A stretch of DNA of 64,000 nucleotides, taken from assembly GCF_024105655.1 (NCBI RefSeq), contig NZ_JAAAMH010000007.1:124001-188000 (forward strand), given 5' to 3'. Position numbers and translations under genes: made by a program. Below are positions 47,057 through 56,964 of the stretch, piece by piece. The stretch is from Aliihoeflea sp. 40Bstr573. GTDB lineage: Bacteria > Pseudomonadota > Alphaproteobacteria > Rhizobiales > Rhizobiaceae. Below the pieces are notes generated by a model. It had not been told where the DNA came from. It did not search any database and worked only from the letters and a program-made list of their open reading frames with translations. Positions within the stretch are counted from its first letter, which is position 1. Every line of letters begins with the position of its first letter.

Positions 47057-47850
47057 CCCTCCTCGTTGGCAAGGTCGTTCCAGGCGTTCTGCTGTGCCAG
47101 CATCGAACGTAGATAGGCGATATTGGCTTCGGCCTGCTCGGGAGACAATTCGCGGCTGGCGATCGCCTCGGCGTCGGCGAAGCGCCCCTGCAGCCCGACC
47201 ACCAACGCCAGGTTCTGGCGCACGCGGCTGTCGGCGCCGGGCTGGGTGACGGCGTTCTGGAGCTGCGCCTCGGCCTGCTTCAGATTGCCCTCCAGAAGGT
47301 AGGACATGCCGAGATTGGAAAGCACGCTCGGATCGTTTGGCTGCATTTCCAGCGCGCGGGCATAAAGCCGGCGCGCCTCGCCGGGCTGGCCGAGCTGGTC
47401 GAGGATGGCGCCTTCGGCCGACATCAGCTTCCAGTCCGGATATTCGGGCGTCTGCGCGCGGCGCACAGCATCGAGCGCGGGCTGTAGATCGCCCGCGGCG
47501 GCCAGCGCCTTGCCGTAGGCGGCGAGCACCTGGCGCTCCTTGGGATGATCGATCGCCGCCTTGCGCATCACGGCCAGCGCTTGGTCGTTGCGCCCGTCCA
47601 TCTGCAGCACCGAGGCGTATTGCATGGCGACGTTCATGTCGGAGGGATTGCTCGTATAGGCGGTGCCAAGCTGATCGGCCGTGGCGCGCAGTTCCGGCGC
47701 CGTCATCTGCGTCACCGCGCCGGTCGTCGTGCGGTCGACCGAAGCGGTCGTCATGCGCTTGTTGCCGGCGCAGCCGGCCAGCGCGAGCGCTGCCGCCAGC
47801 ACCAGGATCGCCGCCGTGGTCCTTGCTCCGGCTTTCCGATTGATCGACAT
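47053..47850 (-). CDS. TPR-repeat lipoprotein (TadD-like)
   Basis: 265 residues. A lipoprotein signal with LAGC near residue 25 is followed by tetratricopeptide repeats (for example ALDAVRRAQ...ALEMQPNDPSVLSNLGMSYLLEGNLKQAEAQL) through most of the chain. The layout resembles TadD, the Flp-pilus assembly lipoprotein, but no other tad gene is near, so only the TPR lipoprotein call is safe. The ATG at 47850 gives the normal signal peptide. Confidence 0.85.
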   Translation of the reverse strand: MSINRKAGARTTAAILVLAAALALAGCAGNKRMTTASVDRTTTGAVTQMTAPELRATADQLGTAYTSNPSDMNVAMQYASVLQMDGRNDQALAVMRKAAIDHPKERQVLAAYGKALAAAGDLQPALDAVRRAQTPEYPDWKLMSAEGAILDQLGQPGEARRLYARALEMQPNDPSVLSNLGMSYLLEGNLKQAEAQLQNAVTQPGADSRVRQNLALVVGLQGRFADAEAIASRELSPEQAEANIAYLRSMLAQQNAWNDLANEEG

Positions 47851-47894
47851 TCTGCCCGACCTCCACATCGACGCGACATCGGTGCCGAAGCACC

Positions 47895-47940
47895 CGTTAA
47901 TGTCCCGAGCAATATTCCGTTAACCCTAACGGAGCGTTAA
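47895..47940. promoter_or_regulatory. Three CGTTAA boxes with nested inverted repeats
   Basis: CGTTAA occurs at 47895, 47918 and 47935. CCGTTA-ACCC-TAACGG (47917-47932) and TAACG-GAG-CGTTA (47927-47939) are overlapping inverted repeats. They lie between the divergent TPR lipoprotein and aminopeptidase genes, so a regulator binding site is possible; the spacing does not match the usual CtrA site. Confidence 0.4.
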
Positions 47941-47983
47941 AAGGGACCCTCAACTGCTTCGCGCCCGCCTTCCAGGAGACACC

Positions 47984-49360
47984 ATGCCGATCGAAATCAC
48001 CGAAACGCCGCTCGCCGATGCGAAGCCCATCCATGTCGTCGCCAAGGGCGCGCTGGACGACGCAGCGATCGACGCGCGCGCGCGCGCCTGGGCCAAGGCC
48101 AGCGGCTTTTCCGGCCAGTCGGGCAAGGTTCTCGCCTTCCCAGACGCCGACGGCGAACCTGCGGGCGCACTGGTCGGCATCGGCAGCGAGGACGGCCCAA
48201 CAGCGGCGCTCGCGCTCGGGCGCCTTGCGCGCGACCTTCCATCGGGCGAATGGGCCTTCGCGCCGGGCGCGTTCGATGCTCACCTTGCAACGCTCGCTTT
48301 GGTGCTCGGCGGATATCGGTTCGAGCGCTACTGGAAGGACAGCCCGCGCGACATCCGCTTGCAGCTTACCGCCGGCGTCGACCTTGCCCGCGTCACCCGC
48401 GAGGCCGAGGGCGTCATCCTCGCCCGCGACCTCATCAACACGCCGACCAACGACATGGGCCCGGCCGATCTCGAAGAAGCAGCGCGCAGGCTCGCCAAGG
48501 GGCACAGTGCGAACATTTCCGTCATCGAGGGCGACGCGCTCGTGAAGCAAAACTTCCCGATGATCCATGCCGTCGGCCGGGCCTCCAGCGAAGCGCCGCG
48601 TCTGATCGACTTCACCTGGGGCGCCAAGGACGCGCCCAAGGTGACGCTCGTCGGCAAGGGCGTCTGCTTTGACACAGGCGGTCTCGACATCAAGCCGGCA
48701 AGCGGCATGCTGCTGATGAAGAAGGACATGGGCGGCGCGGCGAACGTGCTCGGCCTTGCCTCGATGATCATGAGCGCGGCGCTGAACGTGCGCCTGCGCG
48801 TCCTCATTCCCGCCGTCGAGAACGCCATTTCCGGCAACGCCTTCCGGCCGGGCGACGTCCTGATCAGCCGCAAGGGCCTGACCGTCGAGATCGGAAACAC
48901 GGATGCGGAAGGCCGCCTGATCCTCGCCGATGCGCTGGCGCTCGCCGACGAGGAGAACCCTGAACTTCTGATCGACATGGCGACGCTGACAGGTGCTGCC
49001 CGCGTAGCTCTCGGTCCGGACCTGCCGCCCTTCTTCAGCGACGACGAGACGCTCGCCGCCGACCTTTCGCGTGCGGGCGAGACGGTCGCCGATCCCGTTT
49101 GGCGGATGCCCCTGTGGAAGCCCTACGCGAAGAAGCTTTCCTCGCGCGTCGCCGACATGAACAACGTCACCACAGACGGCTTCGCCGGCTCCGTCACTGC
49201 CGCGCTTTTCCTGCAGAAGTTCGTCGAGAATGCGCGGAGCTGGGTCCATCTCGACATCTTCGGCTGGAACCCGATCGACAAACCCCATGCGCCGATCGGC
49301 GGCGAGGCGCAGGCGATCCGGGCGCTGATGCGCGTCCTCGAGGCGCGGTACGGCAAATGA
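47984..49360 (+). CDS. Leucyl aminopeptidase family protein (M17)
   Basis: 458 residues. The M17 metal and active-site pattern is complete: GVCFDTGGLDIKP, MKKDMGGAAN and NTDAEGRLILADAL at about residues 305-318. The family removes N-terminal residues from peptides in the cytoplasm. It resembles PepA/PepB-type enzymes; the exact branch is unclear. The next gene starts inside its stop codon (ATGA), so the two are translationally coupled. Confidence 0.93.
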   Translation: MPIEITETPLADAKPIHVVAKGALDDAAIDARARAWAKASGFSGQSGKVLAFPDADGEPAGALVGIGSEDGPTAALALGRLARDLPSGEWAFAPGAFDAHLATLALVLGGYRFERYWKDSPRDIRLQLTAGVDLARVTREAEGVILARDLINTPTNDMGPADLEEAARRLAKGHSANISVIEGDALVKQNFPMIHAVGRASSEAPRLIDFTWGAKDAPKVTLVGKGVCFDTGGLDIKPASGMLLMKKDMGGAANVLGLASMIMSAALNVRLRVLIPAVENAISGNAFRPGDVLISRKGLTVEIGNTDAEGRLILADALALADEENPELLIDMATLTGAARVALGPDLPPFFSDDETLAADLSRAGETVADPVWRMPLWKPYAKKLSSRVADMNNVTTDGFAGSVTAALFLQKFVENARSWVHLDIFGWNPIDKPHAPIGGEAQAIRALMRVLEARYGK

Positions 49361-50214
49361 CCGCCCTCGACCGCCGCCTCCACGCCTTCCGGCCCGACCT
49401 CGCCTCGGCGGACCTGCGGGGCCGGGTCACGGCCAGCGCATTCGCAGAAGGCCGGCCGGCACGCATCGCCTCGCCGGTCGTCGACCTGCGGCCCGAACCG
49501 CGCGCCGATAGCGGCATCGACACGCAACTGCTCCACGGCGCGACGGTCCGAATATTCGACGAGCGCGAGGGCTGGGCGTGGCTGCAGGCGGACGCCGATG
49601 GCTATGTCGGCTACGCGCCGGCATCCGCGCTCGGTGCACCCGAGGAAGCGACGCATGTCGTCGTCGCCCAACGCAGTTTTGTCTATCGCGGCGCCGATTT
49701 GCGCTTTCCAGCGACCCAGGCTCATTCAATGGGCGCAACCGTGCGCATCGTCGACGAAACGGAGACGCGCGGCACGCGCTATGCGCTTTTCGATACGGGC
49801 GAGGCGATGATCCTCGATCATCTGCGCCCGATCGGCCAACTGGAGGCAGACTACGTCGCGGTCGCCGAGCGCTTCGAGCACGCGCCCTATCTGTGGGGCG
49901 GCGTCTCCGGTTTCGGCATCGACTGTTCAGGGCTGGTGCAGCTTTCGATGGCAATGGCGGGCATTCCAGTGCTGCGCGACACGGACATGCAGGCGGCAAG
50001 CATCGGAGCGGCGCTCGACATCGGAACCGATCTCGCCGGCCTGCGGCGCGGCGACCTCGTCTTCTGGAAAGGCCATGTCGCGATCATGATCGATCCGGCT
50101 TCCATGATCCACGCCAGCGGGCACACGATGTGCGTTACACGCGAGAAGCTTTCCGATGCCGTCGCGCGCATCGGCCATCTCTATGGCGGGCCGACCGGGT
50201 TTCGCCGGCCCTGA
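49357..50214 (+). CDS. NlpC/P60 family peptidoglycan-type hydrolase with SH3 domains
   Basis: 285 residues. Two SH3-like domains (residues about 30-165) precede an NlpC/P60 domain with catalytic Cys190 in GIDCSGLVQLSM, His240 in GHVAIMID, and a third polar residue in the HASGHT segment. This matches DL-endopeptidases that cut gamma-D-Glu-DAP peptides. No signal peptide is seen, so it could act in the cytoplasm on imported cell-wall peptides. Coupled to the aminopeptidase by ATGA. Confidence 0.92.
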   Translation: MTALDRRLHAFRPDLASADLRGRVTASAFAEGRPARIASPVVDLRPEPRADSGIDTQLLHGATVRIFDEREGWAWLQADADGYVGYAPASALGAPEEATHVVVAQRSFVYRGADLRFPATQAHSMGATVRIVDETETRGTRYALFDTGEAMILDHLRPIGQLEADYVAVAERFEHAPYLWGGVSGFGIDCSGLVQLSMAMAGIPVLRDTDMQAASIGAALDIGTDLAGLRRGDLVFWKGHVAIMIDPASMIHASGHTMCVTREKLSDAVARIGHLYGGPTGFRRP

Positions 50215-51165
50215 TCAGTAGCCCGCCGAACGATCCACCAGATGCTGCAGCGGATCGCCCCGCTCGAAGCGGTCCATTTGATCCAGCATCAGCGGCACGA
50301 GATGGCGTGCGTCGGACGTGGCGGCCGCGTGGGGCGTGAGGAAGACGCGGGGATGCGTCCACAGCGGGCTCGTCGTCGCCAGCGGCTCGGTCTCGAAGAC
50401 GTCGAGGCTCGCTTCCTTGAGCGTGCCGTCATCGAGCGCGCGCAGGATGTCCGCCTCTTTCTGCAACTTGCCCCGGCCGGCATTGATCAGGCAGGCGCCG
50501 CCAAGCTGATTGTCGCGGCGCAGCTTCGTGATGAGGTCGTAGTCGACGATTCCCTCGGTCGCCGGCGTGTGCGGCAGCAGGACTACGAGGATGTCGGTGG
50601 CGTTAAGGAACGGCGTCAGCCCCGCCTCGCCGCTGAACGTTTCCACGCCCTCGACTGTCTTTGCCGTCCGCGTCCAGCCCTTCACGTCAAACCCGACCGC
50701 CTTCAGCGCTTTCGCAGCGGCTTGGCCCAGTTCGCCGAGGCCCAAAATGCCGACAGAGACGTCCGGCGAGGCGGGCTGCGCGATCTCTCGCCAGCTCTTC
50801 TTCGCCTGTTCGGAGCGGTAGAACATGCCCTGGCGCTGATGGTCGAGCACGCGCCAGACGACATAGTCGACCATGTGCTGGGTGAGGTTTCCGGCCACCA
50901 CGCGAACGATAGGCACATCGGGCAGGTTCGGGTCGGCAAAGATGTGGTCGACCCCTGCGCCGATCGAGAAGATCGCCTTCAGGTTCGGCAGCGCGGCGAG
51001 AATTCCAGGCTGGTGCTTCCAGACCACCGCATAGTCGATCGACGGGTCGCTCCCGCCCTGCGGCTCGATCACCACCTCGCGCGTTGCCGAAAGAAGCTCA
51101 TGCCACTTCTTGGGGTTGAAGCCCTGGACGGACAGAAGAATGCGGCCCGCACGGTGGTCGGTCAT
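50215..51165 (-). CDS. ghrA: D-2-hydroxyacid dehydrogenase, probable glyoxylate/hydroxypyruvate reductase A
   Basis: 316 residues. The NAD(P) motif is GILGLGELGQAAA near residue 145. Catalytic residues are in NAGRGKLQ (Arg), LDVFETEPL (Glu) and TPHAAA (His). The sequence pattern fits the GhrA branch, which reduces glyoxylate and hydroxypyruvate, but other 2-oxoacids are possible. Its stop abuts the stop of the NlpC gene without gap. Confidence 0.88.
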   Translation of the reverse strand: MTDHRAGRILLSVQGFNPKKWHELLSATREVVIEPQGGSDPSIDYAVVWKHQPGILAALPNLKAIFSIGAGVDHIFADPNLPDVPIVRVVAGNLTQHMVDYVVWRVLDHQRQGMFYRSEQAKKSWREIAQPASPDVSVGILGLGELGQAAAKALKAVGFDVKGWTRTAKTVEGVETFSGEAGLTPFLNATDILVVLLPHTPATEGIVDYDLITKLRRDNQLGGACLINAGRGKLQKEADILRALDDGTLKEASLDVFETEPLATTSPLWTHPRVFLTPHAAATSDARHLVPLMLDQMDRFERGDPLQHLVDRSAGY

Positions 51166-51188
51166 GGTCTGCTCCCTGATGTCTTCTT

Positions 51189-52817
51189 CTATTCGCTGAC
51201 GACGCCGGCTGGCGCGGTCGCGAGATCGAAGGCGGCGGCGATCAGCGCCTTCGTGTAGTCGGTCTGCGGGTTCTCGAAGATCTGCTGGCTGGTGCCGTAT
51301 TCGACGACCTTGCCGTTGCGCATCACGATCACCTCGTTCGCCAGCGCGCGCACGACCTTCAGGTCGTGGCTGATGAAGAGGTATGCGAGCTGGTGCTTCT
51401 TCTGCAGGTCGCGCAACAGGTCGACGACCTGCGCCTGCACGCTCATGTCGAGCGCCGAGGTCGGCTCGTCGAGCATGACGAAGCGGGGATTGAGCACCAT
51501 GGCCCGCGCGATAGCGATGCGCTGGCGCTGGCCGCCGGAAAATTCGTGCGGATAGCGGAAACGCGTCGCCGGATCGAGACCCACTTCCTTGAGGACGTCC
51601 ACCACCAATACGTCGCGCGCGTCCGCATCGAGCCTGGGCTGGTGGATGCGCAGCCCTTCCTCGATGATCTCCGAGACCGACATACGCGGCGAGAGCGAGC
51701 CGAACGGATCCTGGAAGACGATCTGCATCTCGCGGCGCAGCGGCTTCATCTCGCGGAACGAGAAGTCATCGATCGCCTTGTCGCCGAGCATGATCTTGCC
51801 TTCAGACGAGATCATGCGCGAGAGCGCCAGTCCCAGCGTCGTCTTGCCGGAGCCGGATTCGCCGACCACCCCAAGCGTCTGGCCGGCGCGCACCGTCACG
51901 TCGATGCCGTCCACCGCCTTCACATGGTCCACCGTCTTGCGGAAGAAGCCTTCCTTGATCGGGAACCAGACCTTGATGTCCTCACCCTTCATGACGACGG
52001 GTGCTGCTTCGTTTGCCGCCGGCGGCTCGCCCTTGGGCTCGGCCGCGAGAAGGTGGCGCGTGTATTCGTGTTTCGGATTGGCGAAGACCTCTGCGGTCGG
52101 CCCTTCCTCGACGATCTTGCCCTTCGTCATCACGCAGACGCGGTCCGCGATGCGCCGCACGATGCCGAGATCGTGCGTGATGAAGAGCATCGACATCTTG
52201 TTGCGGGTCTTCAATTCGCCGAGGAGTTCGAGGATCTGCGCCTGGACGGTCACGTCGAGCGCGGTCGTCGGCTCGTCGGCGATCAGGAGCTTCGGCTCGT
52301 TGGCGAGGGCCATCGCGATCATGACGCGCTGGCGCTGGCCGCCGGAAAGCTGATGCGGATAAGCGCCGAGCCGCTTTTCGGGCTCGCGGATGCCGACTTC
52401 GTGCAACAGTTCCAGCGTGCGCGCCTTCGACTGCTTCTCGTTCATGCCGCGATGCAGTTTCAGGGTCTCGCCGATCTGCCGCTCGATCGTGTGCAGCGGA
52501 TTGAGCGACGTCATCGGCTCCTGGAAGATCATCGTGATGTCGTCGCCGCGCACGCGCATCAGCGCCCTCTCGTCGAGCGCAAGCAAATCCTTGCCCTCAA
52601 AGAGTACCTGCCCCGACGGATGGCTCGCCGCGGGATATGACAGAAGTTTCAGGACCGACAGCGCGGAAACCGACTTGCCCGACCCTGACTCGCCGACAAG
52701 TGCAACCGTCTCCCCCGACGCGATGTCGAAGGACACATGATCGACGGCGATCTGCTCACGTCCGCCTTGGGTGAAGGCGACGGACAGATCGCGGACGGAA
52801 AGAAGCGGAGCGGTCAT
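51189..52817 (-). CDS. yejF: YejF-type peptide ABC transporter, dual ATP-binding protein
   Basis: 542 residues containing two ABC domains in one chain: Walker A GESGSGKS occurs twice, with signatures LSGGQRQRVMIA and FSGGQRQRIAIA and the oligopeptide-type C-terminal extensions. It powers the YejBE permease. The longer upstream frame was cut to the ATG at 52817, which overlaps the yejE stop by 4 bases. In other bacteria YejABEF imports peptides and peptide antibiotics such as microcin C. Confidence 0.92.
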   Translation of the reverse strand: MTAPLLSVRDLSVAFTQGGREQIAVDHVSFDIASGETVALVGESGSGKSVSALSVLKLLSYPAASHPSGQVLFEGKDLLALDERALMRVRGDDITMIFQEPMTSLNPLHTIERQIGETLKLHRGMNEKQSKARTLELLHEVGIREPEKRLGAYPHQLSGGQRQRVMIAMALANEPKLLIADEPTTALDVTVQAQILELLGELKTRNKMSMLFITHDLGIVRRIADRVCVMTKGKIVEEGPTAEVFANPKHEYTRHLLAAEPKGEPPAANEAAPVVMKGEDIKVWFPIKEGFFRKTVDHVKAVDGIDVTVRAGQTLGVVGESGSGKTTLGLALSRMISSEGKIMLGDKAIDDFSFREMKPLRREMQIVFQDPFGSLSPRMSVSEIIEEGLRIHQPRLDADARDVLVVDVLKEVGLDPATRFRYPHEFSGGQRQRIAIARAMVLNPRFVMLDEPTSALDMSVQAQVVDLLRDLQKKHQLAYLFISHDLKVVRALANEVIVMRNGKVVEYGTSQQIFENPQTDYTKALIAAAFDLATAPAGVVSE

Positions 52818-53965
52818 CGGAAGGTCTTCCGGGGATCGAAGGCGTCGCGCACGGCCTCGCCGATGAAGATCAGCAGGGACAGCATGATGGAGAGCGACAG
52901 GAAGCCGACGATGCCGAGCCAGGGCGCGTTCAGATTGCGCTGGCCCTGGCGCAGGAGTTCGCCGAGCGAAGCGGAGCCGGGCGGCAGGCCGAAGCCCAGG
53001 AAGTCGAGCGAGGTCAGCGTCGTGATCGAGCCGTTGAGGATGAAGGGCAGGAAGGTCAGAGTCGCAACCATCGCGTTCGGCAGGAGGTGACGGAACATGA
53101 TCGTCGCATTGCCGACGCCAAGCGCGCGCGCGGCGTTCACATATTCGAAGTTGCGCGCGCGCAGGAATTCGGCGCGCACCACGCCGACGAACGCCACCCA
53201 TGAGAAGAGCAGCATGATGCCAAGCAGGATGAAGAAGCCGGGCGGCAGGATCGCGGCGATGATGAGGATCAGATAGAGAACCGGGATCGACGACCAGATC
53301 TCGATCACGCGCTGGAAGATCAGGTCCGTCCAGCCACCGAAATAGCCCTGCACCGCGCCGGCCGAGACGCCGATGATCGCCGAAGCTGCCGTCAGGACGA
53401 GGCCGAACAGGACCGAGATGCGGAAGCCGTAGATGACACGCGCGGCAACGTCACGCGCCTGGTCGTCCGTGCCGAGCCAGTTGAAATTGCCGAGCGTGCA
53501 GTTCGGATCGTCCGCGCCCTCGAAATAGCGCTGGCAGCGCGTCTCGCGATCATAGAGCCAGGACGGCTTGGCAGGCGCCGCTTGCGGGATTTCGTTATTC
53601 ACCGTGCGGTAGGAATAGCGGATCGGTGGCCAGATCATCCAGCCATTCGCCTCGATCTCCTCCTGGATGACCGGATCGCGATAGTCGGTTACCGCGAGGA
53701 ACCCGCCGAACTTCTCCTCCGGGTAGTCGACGATGGTCGGGAACAGGATTTCGCCGTTGTAGGAGGCAAGGACGGGCCTGTCGTTGGCGATGAACTCGGC
53801 GAACAGCGACAGGACAAACAGGACGAGGAATATCCAGAGCGACCAGTATCCGCGCCGGTTCGCCTTGAAGTTCTGCCAGCGGCGCTGGTTGAGCGGCGAC
53901 AGCCACGGCCTCCTGACCTTCTCGCGCACTTCCTCGACCTGCGCTTTCGAAAGGATATCCGACAT
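52814..53965 (-). CDS. yejE: YejE-type peptide ABC transporter permease
   Basis: 383 residues. Six predicted helices and a large N-terminal periplasmic insertion (residues about 70-190, typical of YejE), with the ATPase-contact loop RARNFEYVNAARALGV. It forms the channel with YejB. The ATG at 53965 overlaps the yejB stop by one base. Confidence 0.92.
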   Translation of the reverse strand: MSDILSKAQVEEVREKVRRPWLSPLNQRRWQNFKANRRGYWSLWIFLVLFVLSLFAEFIANDRPVLASYNGEILFPTIVDYPEEKFGGFLAVTDYRDPVIQEEIEANGWMIWPPIRYSYRTVNNEIPQAAPAKPSWLYDRETRCQRYFEGADDPNCTLGNFNWLGTDDQARDVAARVIYGFRISVLFGLVLTAASAIIGVSAGAVQGYFGGWTDLIFQRVIEIWSSIPVLYLILIIAAILPPGFFILLGIMLLFSWVAFVGVVRAEFLRARNFEYVNAARALGVGNATIMFRHLLPNAMVATLTFLPFILNGSITTLTSLDFLGFGLPPGSASLGELLRQGQRNLNAPWLGIVGFLSLSIMLSLLIFIGEAVRDAFDPRKTFR

Positions 53966-55053
53966 CAGACGTCCCTCCGCTCGAAGTCGATGCGCGGATC
54001 GACCCATGTGTACATCAGGTCCGACAGGAGGCTGACGAGCAGCCCGATCAGCGAGAAGATGTAGAGCGTGGCGAAGACGACCGGGTAGTCACGGTCGAGC
54101 ACGGAGCGGAAGCCGAGGAGCCCGAGCCCGTCGAGCGAGAAGATGTTCTCGATCAGGAGCGAGCCGGTGAAGAAGGCCGAGATGAACGCGCCGGGGAAGC
54201 CGGCGATGATGATCAGCATCGCATTGCGGAAGACGTGACGATACAGCACCTGCCGCTCCGAAAGCCCTTTTGCGCGCGCGGTGACGACGTATTGCTTGCG
54301 GATTTCCTCAAGGAAAGAATTCTTGGTCAGAAGCGTCGTGGTGGCGAAGGCCGAGAGGACCATCGCCGTCAGCGGCAGGGCTAGGTGCCAGAAATAGTCG
54401 AGGATGCGCTCGGGCCATGAAAGGTCCGACCAGTTCTCCGATGTCAGGCCGCGCAGCGGGAACCAGTCGAAGAACGAGCCGCCCGCAAACAGCACCATCA
54501 ACAAGATCGCGAACAGGAAGCCCGGGATCGCGTAGGCGATGATAACGACCCCGCTGGTCCACACGTCGAAGCTCGATCCATCCTTGACCGCCTTGCGGAT
54601 GCCCAGGGGGATGGAGATCGTGTAGGAGATGAGCGTGATCCACAAACCGAGCGAGATCGACACCGGCATCTTCTCGACGATCAGGTCGATCACGGAAATG
54701 TCGCGGAAGTAGCTCTCCCCGAAGTCGAAGCGGATGTAGTTCCAGATCATGTTGGCGAAGCGCTCGAGCGGCGGCTTGTCGAAGCCGAACTGGCGCTCGA
54801 GTTGGGCGATGAATTCGGGGTCGAGCCCCTGCGCGCCGCGATAGCTGGATTCGCCGCCCGTATCGAAGTTCTGGAAGTCGGAGCTGCCGCCGCCAATGCG
54901 GTCGGCCGCGCCGCCGCCCTGCCCGGTGATGTTGGCGATGACCTGCTCGACCGGCCCGCCCGGCGCGAACTGGATGACGATGAAGGATATCGCCATGATG
55001 CCGAACAGGGTCGGGATCATCAGCAACAGGCGTCGAAGGATATAGGCGCCCAT
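53965..55053 (-). CDS. yejB: YejB-type peptide ABC transporter permease
   Basis: 362 residues, opening [20 protein letters not shown] as in DppB/YejB permeases, with the loop [22 protein letters not shown] that contacts the ATPase. A glycine-rich insertion ([16 protein letters not shown]) in the first periplasmic loop is typical of YejB. It lies 36 bases after the second binding-protein gene. Confidence 0.92.
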   Translation of the reverse strand: MGAYILRRLLLMIPTLFGIMAISFIVIQFAPGGPVEQVIANITGQGGGAADRIGGGSSDFQNFDTGGESSYRGAQGLDPEFIAQLERQFGFDKPPLERFANMIWNYIRFDFGESYFRDISVIDLIVEKMPVSISLGLWITLISYTISIPLGIRKAVKDGSSFDVWTSGVVIIAYAIPGFLFAILLMVLFAGGSFFDWFPLRGLTSENWSDLSWPERILDYFWHLALPLTAMVLSAFATTTLLTKNSFLEEIRKQYVVTARAKGLSERQVLYRHVFRNAMLIIIAGFPGAFISAFFTGSLLIENIFSLDGLGLLGFRSVLDRDYPVVFATLYIFSLIGLLVSLLSDLMYTWVDPRIDFERRDV

Positions 55054-55089
55054 CAGGTGCGCTTCGTCTCGGAAACGGTCAAGTCAACC

Positions 55090-56964
55090 TCAAGCCCTGC
55101 CAATCGATTTCGCCTTTTCCTCGTCGTACCACCACAGGGCCTCGACCGGAAAGCCATAGTCCGGCTTTGGGTCCTTGAAGCCGAACATGTCCCAATAGGC
55201 CGCCCGGTGATTCGGTGCATGCCAATTTGGTATCCAGTCATGACGCGCGCGCAAGATGCGGTCCATGACCTTGAGCGTGACGACGAGCTCGTCGCGCGTC
55301 TCGGCCCTGCCGGCACGCTTGATCAGCGCGTCGAGCGCTGGCGATTTCGTACCCGGATAGTTGCGCGTGCCCGGCAGGCCGGCCGAGCGCGAATGGAAGA
55401 AGTTGGCGAGCGAATCGCGCGTCGGTGTCGCGCCGAAGGAGGCCGCCATGCCCACCATGTCGAAGTCGAAGTCGAGCTGGCGCGCCTGGTACTGGGCCGA
55501 ATCGACCTGCCGGATCGAGGCGTCGATGCCGATCTGGCGCATGTTCTCTATGAAGGGCGAACCCGAGCGGATGAAGACCTCGTCCTGAATCAGATACTCG
55601 ACCGACAAGGTCTGGCCGGCGGCATTCTTCAGCGTGCGCCCATCCGCCTGCCACCCGGCTTCCATCAGCAGGCGGCGCGCTTCGCGCAACAGGCGCCGGT
55701 CGCGGCCCGAACCGTCCGATGTCGGGGCGACCACCGCCTCGCCGAAGGCTTCCTCGGGGATTTCGCCGCGGAACTCCTCCAATAAAGCGAGTTCCGCCTG
55801 GGAAGGCGCGCCCTCTGCGCGGAACTCCGATTTCTCGAACACCGAGTTGGAGCGCGCATAGGCGCCGTAGAAGAGATTGCGGTTCGTCCATTCGAAGTCG
55901 AAGCACATGCCGATCGCCTGGCGCGTGCGCGGATCGGCGAACTTCTCGCGCCGCTGGTTCAGCGCCCAAGCCTGCATGGAGGGCGACTTCTCGCTCGGGA
56001 ACTCGCGCTTGACGACGCGCCCCTCCGTGATCGCCGGGAAATCATAGCCCGTCGCCCAGGTTCGCGCCGTGAATTCCTGGCGGAACTGGATGTCCCCCTT
56101 CTTGAACGCCTCGAAGGCGGCATTGCGGTCGCGGTAAAACTCGATGCGGATCGTATCGAAATGAAAGAGCCCGCGCATGACCGGCAAGTCGCGCGCCCAG
56201 TAGTCATCGACGCGGTCATATTCGATTGTCTGACCCGCATTGACCAGGCCGACCTTGTACGGCCCCGAGCCGAGCGGCGGATTGAGCTGCGAGGCGTCGA
56301 ACGGGTTTTCCTCGTAGAAAGCCTTGGAGACGATCGGCATCGAGATGACCGAAAAGATCGTGCGCGAGGACTGGTTGCCGCTGAAGGCGATGCGGAAGGT
56401 CGCCTCGTCCTCGGCCACCGCCTCCGTCATCTCGGTCAGCGGCAGGATGAGCGAGGGGTGCCCCTTTTCCTTGAAGAGATTGAACGAATAGGCGACGTCC
56501 TCGGCCGTCAGATTGGAGCCGTCATGGAAGCGCGCCTGCGGCCGCAGCTTGAAAGTGAAGGAATTGCGGTCGTCCGCGATCGTCACCGTCTCGGCGAGAA
56601 GGCCGTAGGCCGAATCCGGCTCGTCGAGCGAGCCGGCCATCAAGCTGTCGAAGCAAAGCTCCATGCGCGGCGGCGCATCGCCGCGCGGCACGAAGGAGTT
56701 CAGCGTGTTGAAGGTGAGGACCGACTGGTTGTAGCCCCAGTTCGGCACCGAGAAGTTGAACCGTCCGCCCTTGGGGGCTTCAGGGTTCGCATAGTCGAAA
56801 TGCGTGAAGTCCGGCCCGTATTTCAGGTCGCCGAAGGCCGAGATGCCATGCAGCGGCGTTCCGGTTTGAAGCTGCGCAAGCGCTGCGCGCGGCAGGAACG
56901 GCGCAGTGAAAGCCGCGCCGCCAAGCGCAAGAAAGGCGCGGCGGTCGAGAACCGCGCCGCTCAT
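55090..56964 (-). CDS. Extracellular peptide-binding protein, second YejA copy, Tat-like signal
   Basis: 624 residues of the SBP_bac_5 fold (HGISAFGDLKYGPDFTHFDYANP start and the C-terminal RQVDSAQYQAR and WHAPNHRAAYWDMFG patterns of YejA). The N-terminus DRRAFLALGGAAF with a double Arg looks like a Tat signal. It is the second of two tandem binding proteins in the operon; its start overlaps the stop of the first by 4 bases. Ligands are likely peptides. Confidence 0.92.
   Translation of the reverse strand: MSGAVLDRRAFLALGGAAFTAPFLPRAALAQLQTGTPLHGISAFGDLKYGPDFTHFDYANPEAPKGGRFNFSVPNWGYNQSVLTFNTLNSFVPRGDAPPRMELCFDSLMAGSLDEPDSAYGLLAETVTIADDRNSFTFKLRPQARFHDGSNLTAEDVAYSFNLFKEKGHPSLILPLTEMTEAVAEDEATFRIAFSGNQSSRTIFSVISMPIVSKAFYEENPFDASQLNPPLGSGPYKVGLVNAGQTIEYDRVDDYWARDLPVMRGLFHFDTIRIEFYRDRNAAFEAFKKGDIQFRQEFTARTWATGYDFPAITEGRVVKREFPSEKSPSMQAWALNQRREKFADPRTRQAIGMCFDFEWTNRNLFYGAYARSNSVFEKSEFRAEGAPSQAELALLEEFRGEIPEEAFGEAVVAPTSDGSGRDRRLLREARRLLMEAGWQADGRTLKNAAGQTLSVEYLIQDEVFIRSGSPFIENMRQIGIDASIRQVDSAQYQARQLDFDFDMVGMAASFGATPTRDSLANFFHSRSAGLPGTRNYPGTKSPALDALIKRAGRAETRDELVVTLKVMDRILRARHDWIPNWHAPNHRAAYWDMFGFKDPKPDYGFPVEALWWYDEEKAKSIGRA

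Noticed and set aside
51189-53201. Extended 670-residue YejF
   Set aside because: The extra N-terminus is antisense-free but out of family and overlaps yejE; the ATG at 52817 fits the family.
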